Source: Clostridia bacterium (lineage in GTDB: Bacteria; Bacillota; Clostridia; Oscillospirales; CAG-272). From it: a DNA stretch of 64,000 bases. A model generated the notes under the pieces. The model saw nothing but the letters and a program-made list of their open reading frames with translations. It ran no database searches and was not told where the DNA came from. Location of the stretch: the NCBI GenBank assembly GCA_017461385.1, contig JAFTXZ010000002.1:1-64000 (forward strand). The letters run 5' to 3'. The position numbers were made by a program, and so were the translations under genes. Below, one piece after another: positions 27,941 to 37,019 of this stretch. Every line of letters starts with the position of its first letter. The first letter of the stretch is position 1.

Positions 27941-28867
27941 ATGGAAGATAATAAATGGATACAAATCAAGGCAACAACCAAGGTTGAACACCTTGATAAG
28001 CTTACTGCTATTATGAGCATGATTTCCAATAGCCTTCAAATCGAGGATTACTCCGACCTGGAGGATAGAATCCTTGACGGAGTATATGGAGATCTAATAG
28101 ATGAAAGCGTGCTGAACGCAGATAAAACTATTTGCTCAGTATCAGCGTATGTACCTGCCAATACCCCAATTAACGATTGCATGGGGCTTTTGAACGAAAG
28201 GTTTAATGCAGAGGGCTTAAACGTTGAGCTGGAGTTAATCTCCTTGTGCGAGCAGGATTGGGCTGACTCCTGGAAGCAATATTATAAGCCTATCAAAATT
28301 GGCAAAAGACTGGTAGTTGTTCCAATGTGGGAAAAATACGAAAGTGAGCCAAATGAGGTTATAGTAAAAATGGACCCTGGCATGGCTTTTGGTACAGGAA
28401 CTCACGAAACGACTCGCCTTTGTGCAACTCTTCTGGAGGGCTACATAACAGAGCAGAGCAAAATGCTTGACGTGGGCTGTGGCAGTGGTATTTTGGCAAT
28501 CTGCGCCTCTAAGCTGGGCGCAAAGGAGTGCTACGCCTATGATATTGACCCGGTGGCAGTAAAGGTAGCTCGTGAAAACGTTAAGGACAACAACGTAACT
28601 AACGTTGAGTGTGGCGTATCTGACTTACTAAAGGGCGTTAAGGCTGGTAAATATGACGTTATAACTGCCAATATCGTGGCAGATATAATCATAAGATTAC
28701 TACCCGATATTTCACAATTTATGCACAAGGAAACAGTGCTTGTAATTTCTGGCATAATTGATGAAAGATGCGAGGACGTGTACGAATCTATCAACAAAAA
28801 CGGCTTCAAAATAGTGGACGAAATTCACGAAAACGGCTGGTGTGCGATTTCACTTGTTATCGAGTAA
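27941..28867 (+). CDS. prmA: Ribosomal protein L11 methyltransferase
   Basis: SAM-dependent trimethylation of ribosomal protein L11. The 308-residue protein has the N-terminal L11-recognition domain, then MDPGMAFGTGTHETTRLC, MLDVGCGSGILAI (SAM site), YDIDPVAVKVARENV and ITANIVADII. It usually follows dnaJ in Clostridia and is then followed by rsmE; here a terminator and about 8 kb of accessory genes separate them. Confidence 0.96.
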   Translation: MEDNKWIQIKATTKVEHLDKLTAIMSMISNSLQIEDYSDLEDRILDGVYGDLIDESVLNADKTICSVSAYVPANTPINDCMGLLNERFNAEGLNVELELISLCEQDWADSWKQYYKPIKIGKRLVVVPMWEKYESEPNEVIVKMDPGMAFGTGTHETTRLCATLLEGYITEQSKMLDVGCGSGILAICASKLGAKECYAYDIDPVAVKVARENVKDNNVTNVECGVSDLLKGVKAGKYDVITANIVADIIIRLLPDISQFMHKETVLVISGIIDERCEDVYESINKNGFKIVDEIHENGWCAISLVIE

Positions 28868-28923
28868 AATCAGCTAAATTAGCTGTGGAACAATTTCGCT
28901 AATGTAAAGCAATAATTTCGCTG

Positions 28924-28960
28924 AAAAAAGGAAAATTCCGCTTTGGAATTTTCCTTTTTT
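28924..28960 (+). terminator. Terminator of the heat-shock operon
   Basis: AAAAAAGGAAAATTCC pairs with GGAATTTTCCTTTTTT around a 5-base loop. Confidence 0.9.
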
Positions 28961-29135
28961 GATGCGAGCTAAAAGTTTTGCCTTGTGCAGTAGGTGGATT
29001 TTGCGTAGCAAAAGACGGAGGGGGAGTCTAACCCTCGTAAGAGGATTTCATCAGCACTGCTGATTTCATCGCAAAGCGATTTAACCGTGTAAAGCACGAA
29101 TTCATTGAAAATCCAACGGAAAAAGCTGTTGAATC
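28961..29135. repeat. Mosaic of short palindromic repeats
   Basis: Consecutive small palindromes: TTTTGCGTAGCAAAA, AGCACTGCT and ATCGCAAAGCGAT, linked by ATTTCATC words. This is the style of short interspersed repeats common in Clostridia and similar to 1-240. No reading frame looks coding. The module at 29140-29218 follows. Confidence 0.55.
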
Positions 29136-29139
29136 TTTT

Positions 29140-29218
29140 TTGTGCAACATTAACAAAAACCATTTATTTTTATTTTTTTGTTTATTTCGTTGACTTTTCC
29201 ACATGCCTGTGGTAAAAT
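29140..29218 (+). promoter_or_regulatory. Shared promoter module, copy A
   Basis: Upstream box TTGTGCAACATTAACAAAAA at 29140-29159, then 50 bases from box start to -35 TTGACT (29190-29195), a 17-base spacer beginning TTTCCACAT and TAAAAT at 29213-29218. The same parts in the same order recur at 45315-45393 and 47554-47634. Confidence 0.8.
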
Positions 29219-29256
29219 TATCCTGCGTAAATATTTATCAAAATAAGGAGAAGCAA

Positions 29257-31005
29257 ATGAAAAAGAAAATCCTATTAACTATCATGCTCGTATTAGGATT
29301 GACGTTGCTATTTGCAATTAGCGCGTTTGCCGTTGACGTTACGGTAGATGGCATTACCTATACCTTGACTGAGGGTGCAGACGGCGCAGATAATACGGCA
29401 AAAATCAAGACCCACGAGGGAAAAACTCTTACGGTTACTGACATAGTTATTCCCGAGTACGTTGAATACGAGGGGGCAAAATACTACGTAACGGAAATGG
29501 TAAACTATTGCTTTAAGAAAACAAATATTACAACCGTTCGTTTCGATGACAATTGCAGAATTACTCTCATTCCAACCCAAGCTTTTAACGACTGTAATAG
29601 CTTGACCTTAATTGATTTCGGTAAGGCAGGCATAACCACGATTGGACATCAAGCCTTTTCGTATTCCGAGCTGCTTACCTTTAAGGATAACAGGCTTCCC
29701 TGTAAGTTTTCTGCCTTTTCGGGCACTGAACATTTTGACAACTGCTATGCTATGAGTACGTTGGTATTCCCTGAAACCTTTACTGAGTTTGATACCGACA
29801 CGCGAATTCAACAAAGCAACATAGTCAATCTTGTTTTTGAGGGAAAAATGACAAAGGTATTCCTTCAGTTTAATAAAAAGCACAACTTAGGCGGTATGAA
29901 CGTATACCTTACTAAGAATTCCTCAAGTGAGCTAAACGGAAGCATAGTAGAAACCACTATATACAATAATGCTCCATATTACAAAAACGTAAAGGATGCT
30001 TATACCGTAAAGACAGACGGCTCACTTACCGTAAAGTGGTCCAGTAACGATGCAAACTCAAATGGAACACATGCTACCATTGATGGCTTCAATTATAGCC
30101 GTGTCAATACAAGCCAGGATAAAATTTATTTCTGTGGAGACGATTCAGTCAGCTTTATTGTACGTACCACCGCGCCAAGTGGCGGCTGGACAACGGGCTA
30201 TGTAGCAACCTACAAGACAAATTCACTTGACCCCTCAGGCGAGACAAATGCTAACGTAACCTATAAAATGGCATCATCTCACTTCTTGAAGGAAACTATA
30301 AATCAGGATGCAAATTGCCTATATCCTGCATCAAGAACAGAAATGTGCTACTGTGGTGACGTTATCACCAGAGAGGTGCTAGGCACAGAGCTTGGCGACC
30401 ATACCTACGTTGATGATTTTGACTGCACTACCGAGCATGTTTGCTCCGTTTGCTTGGAAACAGTAATAGAGGCTATCAGCCACGACCTTTTGACAACCTT
30501 GACCTACGAAAGCTATGACAAAGAGGGCACTAAGACGGTTATCTGTAAAAACGAGGGATGTAACCACGAAATAACCGAGCAAAGACCTGCACTTTTCATA
30601 AATCAAGGCTTCTCACAGACCGAGTACGAGGCTGGAAGCATTTTAATTAGCTTTGTTGTAAACAAGAGTGCAATTGCACAATACACAGAGATAACAGGAA
30701 ACAGCTTAAGCTACGGTATTTTTGCAGTAGCGCAACAAAACGCACAGGACGAAAATAACGTTGATAAGGAAATCATAAACGCAGACGGCACAGCAATAAA
30801 GGGTGTTGCAAGCGTTGGTTTCTCAGGATATGATTACGATATTTTCGCAATCAGAATTACAGGCTTTGAAACAGATGCGCAAAAAAATGCACAGCTGGCT
30901 CTTGGCGCTTACGTAATCGACAACGGTAAGGTTTCCTATCTACAGGCGGGTGCCCCTGATGTTGGTGCAAAGTATAGCTACGTTTCATATAACGGCTTAG
31001 CATAA
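29257..31005 (+). CDS. Secreted BspA-type leucine-rich-repeat protein (family copy 1)
   Basis: 582 residues from ATG 29257 (AAGGAG RBS). The signal peptide is MKKKILLTIMLVLGLTL ending near FAISAFA. LRR_5-type repeats (about 50-200) have pieces such as LTLIDFGKAGITTIGHQAF. A Cys/His-rich stretch with CSVCLETV and CKNEGCNHE looks metal-binding, and the last ~140 residues form the C-terminal domain shared by four proteins here (QTEYEAGSILISFVV, YGIFAVAQQNAQ, VDKEIINADGT, YDIFAIRITGFETD). BspA-type repeats often mediate adhesion. No LPXTG or lipobox is present, so the shared C-terminus may be the attachment or secretion part. Confidence 0.85.
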   Translation: MKKKILLTIMLVLGLTLLFAISAFAVDVTVDGITYTLTEGADGADNTAKIKTHEGKTLTVTDIVIPEYVEYEGAKYYVTEMVNYCFKKTNITTVRFDDNCRITLIPTQAFNDCNSLTLIDFGKAGITTIGHQAFSYSELLTFKDNRLPCKFSAFSGTEHFDNCYAMSTLVFPETFTEFDTDTRIQQSNIVNLVFEGKMTKVFLQFNKKHNLGGMNVYLTKNSSSELNGSIVETTIYNNAPYYKNVKDAYTVKTDGSLTVKWSSNDANSNGTHATIDGFNYSRVNTSQDKIYFCGDDSVSFIVRTTAPSGGWTTGYVATYKTNSLDPSGETNANVTYKMASSHFLKETINQDANCLYPASRTEMCYCGDVITREVLGTELGDHTYVDDFDCTTEHVCSVCLETVIEAISHDLLTTLTYESYDKEGTKTVICKNEGCNHEITEQRPALFINQGFSQTEYEAGSILISFVVNKSAIAQYTEITGNSLSYGIFAVAQQNAQDENNVDKEIINADGTAIKGVASVGFSGYDYDIFAIRITGFETDAQKNAQLALGAYVIDNGKVSYLQAGAPDVGAKYSYVSYNGLA

Positions 31006-31006
31006 A

Positions 31007-31040
31007 TAAAAAGCAAGAGGACACACCTCTTGCTTTTTTT
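31007..31040. terminator. Terminator after LRR copy 1
   Basis: AAAAAGCAAGAGG-ACACA-CCTCTTGCTTTTTTT. The same hairpin, loop included, recurs after LRR copy 2 at 36201-36232. Confidence 0.9.
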
Positions 31041-31076
31041 ATACACAATTGATTCATGCTATGGCTTGTAAATAAT

Positions 31077-31904
31077 TTATTTGTTTTTAAGATATTTTAG
31101 TCCATCTGTTGGGGAGTGCCCTGTAATTTTTTTGAACACCTTTGAAAAATATGAGTAGTCGCTATATCCACAGGCAACTGATATTTCTGACATATTCATA
31201 TTGCCCTTTTGAATAAGATCACATGCATATTGTATTCTTAAGCTATTTAGATAGCTTATAAAACCAATTTGCATATTCTTTTTGAAAAGCGATGAAAGAT
31301 ATTTTTCAGTATACGAAAAAACGTTTGCAAGTCTTCCAAGAGAAATGTCGCTTTCCCTGTAATGATAATCTACGTAATCCACTATATTCTGAAAAACACC
31401 ATTTGAATTTTTTTGTTCATCTGTTTCATTCTCAACCTCGCCACCTTCAAAAAATGAAAGAGCATAGCAAAGAACAGCCTCTGTGAGCAAATTCGAGTTG
31501 AACGGAGTTATTCGACGTATGGCATTTTCAAACATTGTACAAAGAAAACCAAAATCAGAATAATATGGGTTTTCTGGAGTTATATTGCATTTTGGCAGTC
31601 GAGAGATAGCTCCACTTCCCATAAAGCTTATATAAATGTATTCAAATTCATCATCTGCATCTAAATAGTACGGAAACGCAGGAAAGGCGAAAAAAACGTC
31701 TCCTCTTTTCAGAGAATATTTGCTGTTCCCAATACGGAAAACTGCGGTGCCCTTTGTTACTATGTGAAAAACGTATATAGGATGCAAGAATGGCTGTGTT
31801 AAGGAACGACATTCAGTTTCATAAACAAAGCGAACTGCTTGTATAGCTGAATCTTCATTTTTTGCCGTCATAAAGCGACAGATACTTTCACTCATGGGTT
31901 GCAC
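31077..31904 (-). CDS. AraC-family transcriptional regulator
   Basis: 275 residues. An N-terminal cupin-like ligand domain (about 25-110, with HPIYVFHIVTKGTAVFRIG and LKRGDVFFAFP) and a C-terminal double HTH: SLGRLANVFSYTEKYLSSLFK, then MSEISVACGYSDYSYFSKVFKKITGHSP. Such regulators usually sense sugars. It is divergent from the MATE exporter and Gfo/Idh oxidoreductase genes, which are likely targets. The RBS AAGGAGTGC precedes the ATG. Confidence 0.92.
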   Translation of the reverse strand: MQPMSESICRFMTAKNEDSAIQAVRFVYETECRSLTQPFLHPIYVFHIVTKGTAVFRIGNSKYSLKRGDVFFAFPAFPYYLDADDEFEYIYISFMGSGAISRLPKCNITPENPYYSDFGFLCTMFENAIRRITPFNSNLLTEAVLCYALSFFEGGEVENETDEQKNSNGVFQNIVDYVDYHYRESDISLGRLANVFSYTEKYLSSLFKKNMQIGFISYLNSLRIQYACDLIQKGNMNMSEISVACGYSDYSYFSKVFKKITGHSPTDGLKYLKNK

Positions 31905-32005
31905 TCCTTAAGTTTCTTTATTTCATTATGTCTTTTTTTGCAAAAAAAGTCAATAGAAAATAACCATTTCAAGGATTTTCTTCATATTGAACACGAAAAT
32001 TTGCA

Positions 32006-32034
32006 TTTACATATTAGAGACTTTTTGATAAAAT
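32006..32034 (+). promoter_or_regulatory. Promoter of the MATE/Gfo operon
   Basis: TTTACA at 32006-32011, a 17-base spacer and TAAAAT at 32029-32034. Confidence 0.65.
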
Positions 32035-32070
32035 GTAGTGTAGAGTATGCTTGCAACAGAGGTGTTTCTA

Positions 32071-33501
32071 TTGGATAGTGTGAAAAGTAGTACTGGAATT
32101 AAAAGGTTTACAGAAGGCAATCTGACATCACACCTTGTCAAGTTCGCTATTCCGGTTCTGCTGTCTCATTTTATGATGATTTTACTCAACACAGTGGATA
32201 TGATAGTAGTGGGTCAAAGACTTGGAGAGATAGGAACGTCTTCCGTGTCGATAGGTAGCTCTGTTGCAATGTTTTTGAACGCATTTATAGGTGGATTTTC
32301 CTCGGCAGCTCAGGTTATCATAGCGATGATGATAGGTGGAGGAAAGCAGAAGAAAATATCAAGATTTATAAGCACAGTATGTGGATTTGTTTTTACAATT
32401 GCAATCGCCTCTATGCTTATAATGCTACCCTGTACCAGCTTAATGCTGGACTTGCTTAACACACCAATCGAAGCATATACGGGGGCGCATGATTATGCAT
32501 TAATTTGCATTTTTGGTATAGTCCCTATCTATTTTTACCATATCATAAGTGCCATATTTAGAGGCTTGGGCGATTCAAAGCATCCCTTGATATTCATTTC
32601 AGTTGCCTGTGGACTAAACATCGTGCTTGACGTTGTATTCGTTCTTGGATTTAATATGGGAGTCGGTGGAGCAGCCATAGCAACGGTTATTGCCCAGCTT
32701 GTAAGCGTTGTGTTATCCGTTGTTGTTCTTATAAGAAAAAAAGATGCATTTGAACTAACAATTAAGCTTAAGGATTTTTTTAATTGGGATAGGCAAGCCC
32801 TTTCTAAATTTATAAAGCTGGCAATTCCTATGGCAATTAACAATTCTGCTATACAAATAGCAGGAATGGTAATAAACTCAATGACAAACGATTTTGGCGT
32901 AACAGTGTCTGCCTTTGCAGGTATTAGAGCCAATATAGCTACTACCGTTGATTTGATTCTCGGCTCGGTAGCGACTGCAGGAGCAATGATAATAGGGCAG
33001 AATATTGCCGCAGGAAAGCTAAAGCGAGTGAATGGCACACTAATACGCGTAGGAGTCGTTTCCTTGTCTGTTTCTGCGTTGCTCATTATACTATTTCTTG
33101 CGTGTCCGATTTCGATTTTTGGTATATTTACAAAAGAGGCAAATGTTCTTGAATTAGTATATCCGTATTTACCCATTTTAGTTTTTTCTTTAGTTAATGC
33201 AGGACTTCGACCTATAACAAGAGCCTTAATTGATGGAAGCGGAAATAAACGAATCAACTTAATAGTTGCCCTGCTGGATGCAATTGTTGCAAGAATTGGA
33301 TTAGCATTTGTTTTTGGTGTTTTACTAGACTGGGGATATATGGGATATTGGTTTGGCACAACCCTTGCAGAGCTTGTGCCCATATTAATCGGAGTGGTAT
33401 TCTATTTTACATCAGTGCGAAAAAAATTACTTAAAGGCAATACAGAAAAGGAAGTACAGTATGGAAAACAAGGTAATAAAGCTAGGTGTAGTGGGACTTA
33501 A
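32071..33501 (+). CDS. MATE-family efflux transporter
   Basis: About 476 residues with twelve predicted membrane segments and MATE features: LVKFAIPVLLSHFMMILLNTVDMIVVGQ, a second-half repeat LAIPMAINNSAIQIAGMVINS and RPITRALIDGSGN. These exporters use proton or sodium gradients to expel cationic compounds. An ATG at 32047 lies about 6 bases past the predicted RNA start and has no RBS. TTG 32071 follows GAGGTG by 6 bases and is preferred. It overlaps the next gene by 41 bases. Confidence 0.92.
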   Translation: MDSVKSSTGIKRFTEGNLTSHLVKFAIPVLLSHFMMILLNTVDMIVVGQRLGEIGTSSVSIGSSVAMFLNAFIGGFSSAAQVIIAMMIGGGKQKKISRFISTVCGFVFTIAIASMLIMLPCTSLMLDLLNTPIEAYTGAHDYALICIFGIVPIYFYHIISAIFRGLGDSKHPLIFISVACGLNIVLDVVFVLGFNMGVGGAAIATVIAQLVSVVLSVVVLIRKKDAFELTIKLKDFFNWDRQALSKFIKLAIPMAINNSAIQIAGMVINSMTNDFGVTVSAFAGIRANIATTVDLILGSVATAGAMIIGQNIAAGKLKRVNGTLIRVGVVSLSVSALLIILFLACPISIFGIFTKEANVLELVYPYLPILVFSLVNAGLRPITRALIDGSGNKRINLIVALLDAIVARIGLAFVFGVLLDWGYMGYWFGTTLAELVPILIGVVFYFTSVRKKLLKGNTEKEVQYGKQGNKARCSGT

Positions 33502-34546
33502 AAGAGGCGCTTACGTGGCTTGGACAATAATAGGGGACGACAACGTAGTTATTCGTGCTATCGCCGATAGCGACAAGGAAACCCTTGAGGCTTGCAGGAA
33601 GGATTATGAGAAAAACGGAGTGAAGGACCTCCTATGCTTTGACAGCATAGAGGAGCTTTTGAAAAGCGATATAGACGCAGTTTATATAGCAACTGACAAG
33701 CCACTTCACACAAAGCATACCTTAATGGCATTGGAGGCAGGCAAGCACGTTTTGAGTGAAATTCCTGTAATAGAAACGTTAGAAGAAGCAAAAATTCTTC
33801 GAAACGCCGTAAAATCACACCCCGAGCTTAAATATATGGCAGGAGAAAACTGCTTTTATTGGGCATTTATAGAGGCATGGAAAAGGATGCGTGAGGATGG
33901 AAAATTTGGCGATATTCTTTACGCCGAGTCTGAATATTTACACGCAATCCATCCTGATGAAATAAAGCCATATAATCCAGAAAATCACTGGAGAAGCTAT
34001 AACCCGGCAATAACCTACTTAACTCACAATTTAGGTCCACTTCTTTACATAATGGACGACGATGTAGTTAGTGTTTCCTGTATGGTGCCGGACTCAGCTA
34101 AATATAACCAATATAGCAAGAACGACGAAAACGGAATAGCAATATTCAAAACTGCTAAGGGTGCTGTAATTCGTATTTTCATCGGCTTTGGTATGTACGT
34201 TGGTTACGACCATAATTTTGCACTATATGGAACAAAGGGCTCTATTATGACAGACAAAACAAAGCCTCTTGAGGAAGCAACGTCCTTTGCTAAAATGTAC
34301 GAGGTGCCTAATACCTTTGAGAAGTATTTTGAAATTCCTGTTAAGCTATCAAACACAGGCGACGTTTACGGACATGGTGGCGTAGATGCTAAAATGATAC
34401 GAGATTTTATTAAATGCATAATTGAGGACACCGACCCACCAATCGACGTTGATATGGGTATTAGAATTTCTCTTCCCGGTATAATTGCTGCCGAATCAGC
34501 GAAACGAGGCGGAGAACTGCTGGAAATACCAAAAGAATTTATTTAA
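33461..34546 (+). CDS. Gfo/Idh/MocA-family oxidoreductase
   Basis: 361 residues: N-terminal NAD(P)-binding fold (IKLGVVGLKRGAYVAWTI), DAVYIATDKPLHTKHTLMALEAGKHVLSEIP (family hallmark near residue 90), and a C-terminal alpha/beta domain with HNLGPLLYIM. Members oxidise or reduce sugars, inositols and similar compounds. The substrate cannot be told. The glycine motif is slightly unusual (VGLKRG rather than GxGxxG). It is coupled to the MATE gene and regulated, by context, by the divergent AraC protein. Confidence 0.9.
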   Translation: MENKVIKLGVVGLKRGAYVAWTIIGDDNVVIRAIADSDKETLEACRKDYEKNGVKDLLCFDSIEELLKSDIDAVYIATDKPLHTKHTLMALEAGKHVLSEIPVIETLEEAKILRNAVKSHPELKYMAGENCFYWAFIEAWKRMREDGKFGDILYAESEYLHAIHPDEIKPYNPENHWRSYNPAITYLTHNLGPLLYIMDDDVVSVSCMVPDSAKYNQYSKNDENGIAIFKTAKGAVIRIFIGFGMYVGYDHNFALYGTKGSIMTDKTKPLEEATSFAKMYEVPNTFEKYFEIPVKLSNTGDVYGHGGVDAKMIRDFIKCIIEDTDPPIDVDMGIRISLPGIIAAESAKRGGELLEIPKEFI

Positions 34547-34599
34547 TTTTGTTATCCCTCGCGAATATTATGAAAAATTAAAAGTTAAGGAGAAAGAAA

Positions 34600-36198
34600 A
34601 TGAAGAAACTAAGTTTGACATTGGCGATTTTATGTATGCTTTTGTGCTTATTTGCCGTTTCAATAAGCGCAGCGACAACAAACGAATTCGGCGAAGTAGA
34701 AATTGTTGCAGGAATGAATGAAAAATCAGTATTCGGCGACGACGGTAAGGCAGACACCTTCACATCAAGAGTAGTGCTTTTTGATGGAACTGAATATCAT
34801 ACTTACCCTGCATACTACATTTTTACAAACAACGTTAACACAACCACAGACTTCTCACAGCTCAACGAAATAACAAAAAAATGATATTATAAAAATAGTG
34901 TTATAAGAGCTGAGGTTCCACAAAACGTGCAAGTGGTAACTGGGGATATTTTTAGTAGATATAACGACCTTAAATATGTACGCTTCCCTGATACGTTGAC
35001 TCAAATTAGTGGAAATATGTTTTACACCTCTCACGGACTTGAATGGACAAACGTACCAAGGGATTGCGTAAGCATCGGTGGATATGCATTTTATGGTTGT
35101 TCCTCTCTTGTAACCATTGATATGACAAATGCAAAGAGCTTGAAAAGAACAGAAGCGAATCAGTTTTACAATTGCCCAAATTTGAAGGAGTTAATCTTCC
35201 CTGAGGGCTTTGAGTATTTTGGCGGAGCAGGCGGTGGTGGAGCAAACCAAACCGGCTTAGGCTCATTAGAAACACTTTATTTGCCTAACTCAGTAACATA
35301 TATGGGCACAATTTCTGAAGCAAAGAAAATCGGTTCGTTTACAGTCCCACTTGGAGTAACAAGCATTAAAGCATCACAATTTTGCTGGAGCCCTGGCTTG
35401 AATCAGGTTGTTTTACACAGTGGAATAACAAGCATTGACCCCAAAGCCCTTGATATGACCTTATATCTAACCGAGATTGTTTACACCGGTCAAGCAACAG
35501 ATTCAATAGTTAACTCTATTTCCACTGCATTTTCCAAAGCTACCATAACATACGGCAACCACTGCAACTATTACTATGACGGAGAGCATCTTAACGATAC
35601 TAATCCTTGCGTAATCAATTGCACACGTTGTAATTCGGTAAACATACCTAAGGAAAACCCTGTTCATAGCGAATTCACTTCAACTTCGTACTCAAGCTTT
35701 GACAAAGCAGGCGCAAAAACGACAGTATGCACAAACGAAGGCTGTACACACACAGTAATCGAGGAAGTACCCGCCATCTTTATCTGTCTTGGCTACTCAG
35801 CGCAAGAATATGCAAGTGGTGGCATTTCAATCAGCTTCGTAATAAACTATGACGCACTTGATGAGTACACTAACACAGGAAAGAGTCTAAAATATGGCGT
35901 ATTTGCCGTAGCACAACAAAACGCACAAGAAACAGTTGGCGAGGAAAAGGTTGATAAGGAAATTATAAATGCAGACGGCACAGCAACAAAGGGTGTTGCA
36001 AGCGTTGATTTTTCAAAGTATAGCTACGATATTTTCGCAATCAAGGTAACAGGCTTTGAAACTGATAATCTTAAGAATACAAAAATAGCTCTCGGCGCTT
36101 ACGTTATCGAAAACGGAAGCAAGGTTTCTTACCTACAGGCAAATGCCCCTGATACTGGTGCAAAATATAGCTTTGTATCCTATAACGATTTAGCATAA
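34600..36198 (+). pseudogene. Secreted LRR protein interrupted by an in-frame TGA (family copy 2)
   Basis: The signal peptide (MKKLSLTLAILCMLLC, ending near SISAAT) and first 94 codons end at TGA 34882-34884. The same frame continues without shift through YYKNSVIRAEVPQNVQ into LRR repeats, a Cys/His stretch (CTRCNSVN, CTNEGCTH) and the shared C-terminal domain, ending at 36198. One base change would restore a 532-codon gene. GTG 34927 could allow a restart but would lack a signal peptide. It is either a fresh nonsense allele, a sequencing error or a readthrough site. The other copies are intact. Confidence 0.75.
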
Positions 36199-36200
36199 AC

Positions 36201-36232
36201 AAAAAGCAAGAGGACACACCTCTTGCTTTTTT
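36201..36232 (+). terminator. Terminator after LRR copy 2
   Basis: The same stem and ACACA loop as at 31007-31040. Confidence 0.9.
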
Positions 36233-36292
36233 ATTGACAAAAACAATAGATAATGATACTATTATAATATAAAAAGACAGGAGGTGGCTTTT

Positions 36293-36988
36293 GTGGATGG
36301 CTTTTTGATTTATGACGGTGTGCTATCGGGATATTTAGGCTTAGATAGACAAATTATTGTGCCGGATGACGTTCATACAATAGGGCAAGAGGCATTTTTG
36401 GATATTACCTACATTACAAGCATCGAATTGCCAAATTCGCTCAGTATGATTTACGACTATGCCTTTGCAAGCTGTAAAAGGCTAGAAGCTATAAGCCTGC
36501 CTGACTCTGTTATGTTTATCGGCTCACATGCCTTTGAGGGGTGCTTGTCGCTTAAGAAAATTGAAATACCCGTCTTCGTTACTCAGCTTCAGGAAAATAC
36601 CTTCGAGGGCTGTAGCGGACTTGAGTATGTTAAGCTTCACGACGGAATAAATACCATTGAAAGCAATGTGTTTTGTGGCTGTAGCAAAATTAAAGAGCTG
36701 ACTATTCCGAGGGGAGTTAGCGAAATATCTGAAAGCGCCTTTTGTGGAATGACAGGGCTTGAGTCTGTTACCCTGCACGACAGCATTGTATCAATCGGAG
36801 AAAATGCGTTTTTTGGTTGTGTAAGACTAAAGGAAATCTTTATCCCCCTATCGGTTGAAAAAATTGGAATGGGCGCCTTTGCCTTTTGCAATAACTGTAC
36901 AATATATACAGAGGCTACCGAAAAGCCAGATGGCTGGGACGAGGATTGGAATTTAGATGGACTCCCCGTTGTGTGGGGAAAGAGATAA
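36293..36988 (+). CDS. BspA-type LRR protein without signal peptide
   Basis: 231 residues from GTG 36293, 8 bases after AGGAGG (36279-36284); the GTG at 36284 overlaps that RBS and is rejected. It is almost entirely LRR_5 repeats of about 23 residues (for example LPDSVMFIGSHAFEGCLSLKK), seven or so in tandem. There is no signal peptide and no shared C-terminal domain, so it is probably cytosolic or represents a different branch from the secreted copies. A TATAAT box lies at 36263-36268. Confidence 0.85.
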   Translation: MDGFLIYDGVLSGYLGLDRQIIVPDDVHTIGQEAFLDITYITSIELPNSLSMIYDYAFASCKRLEAISLPDSVMFIGSHAFEGCLSLKKIEIPVFVTQLQENTFEGCSGLEYVKLHDGINTIESNVFCGCSKIKELTIPRGVSEISESAFCGMTGLESVTLHDSIVSIGENAFFGCVRLKEIFIPLSVEKIGMGAFAFCNNCTIYTEATEKPDGWDEDWNLDGLPVVWGKR

Positions 36989-37019
36989 AAAGCACAAGAC
37001 TTACTACGGAGGAGATAAA

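Noticed and set aside
32535-33383. 282-residue minus-strand reading frame opposite the MATE gene
   Set aside because: Composition is that expected for the complement of membrane-protein codons; no RBS, no promoter and no recognisable motif.
34882-34884. Recoding of TGA as an amino acid
   Set aside because: TGA ends several intact genes here (for example at 3914-3916 and 6125-6127), and no other interrupted gene supports recoding.
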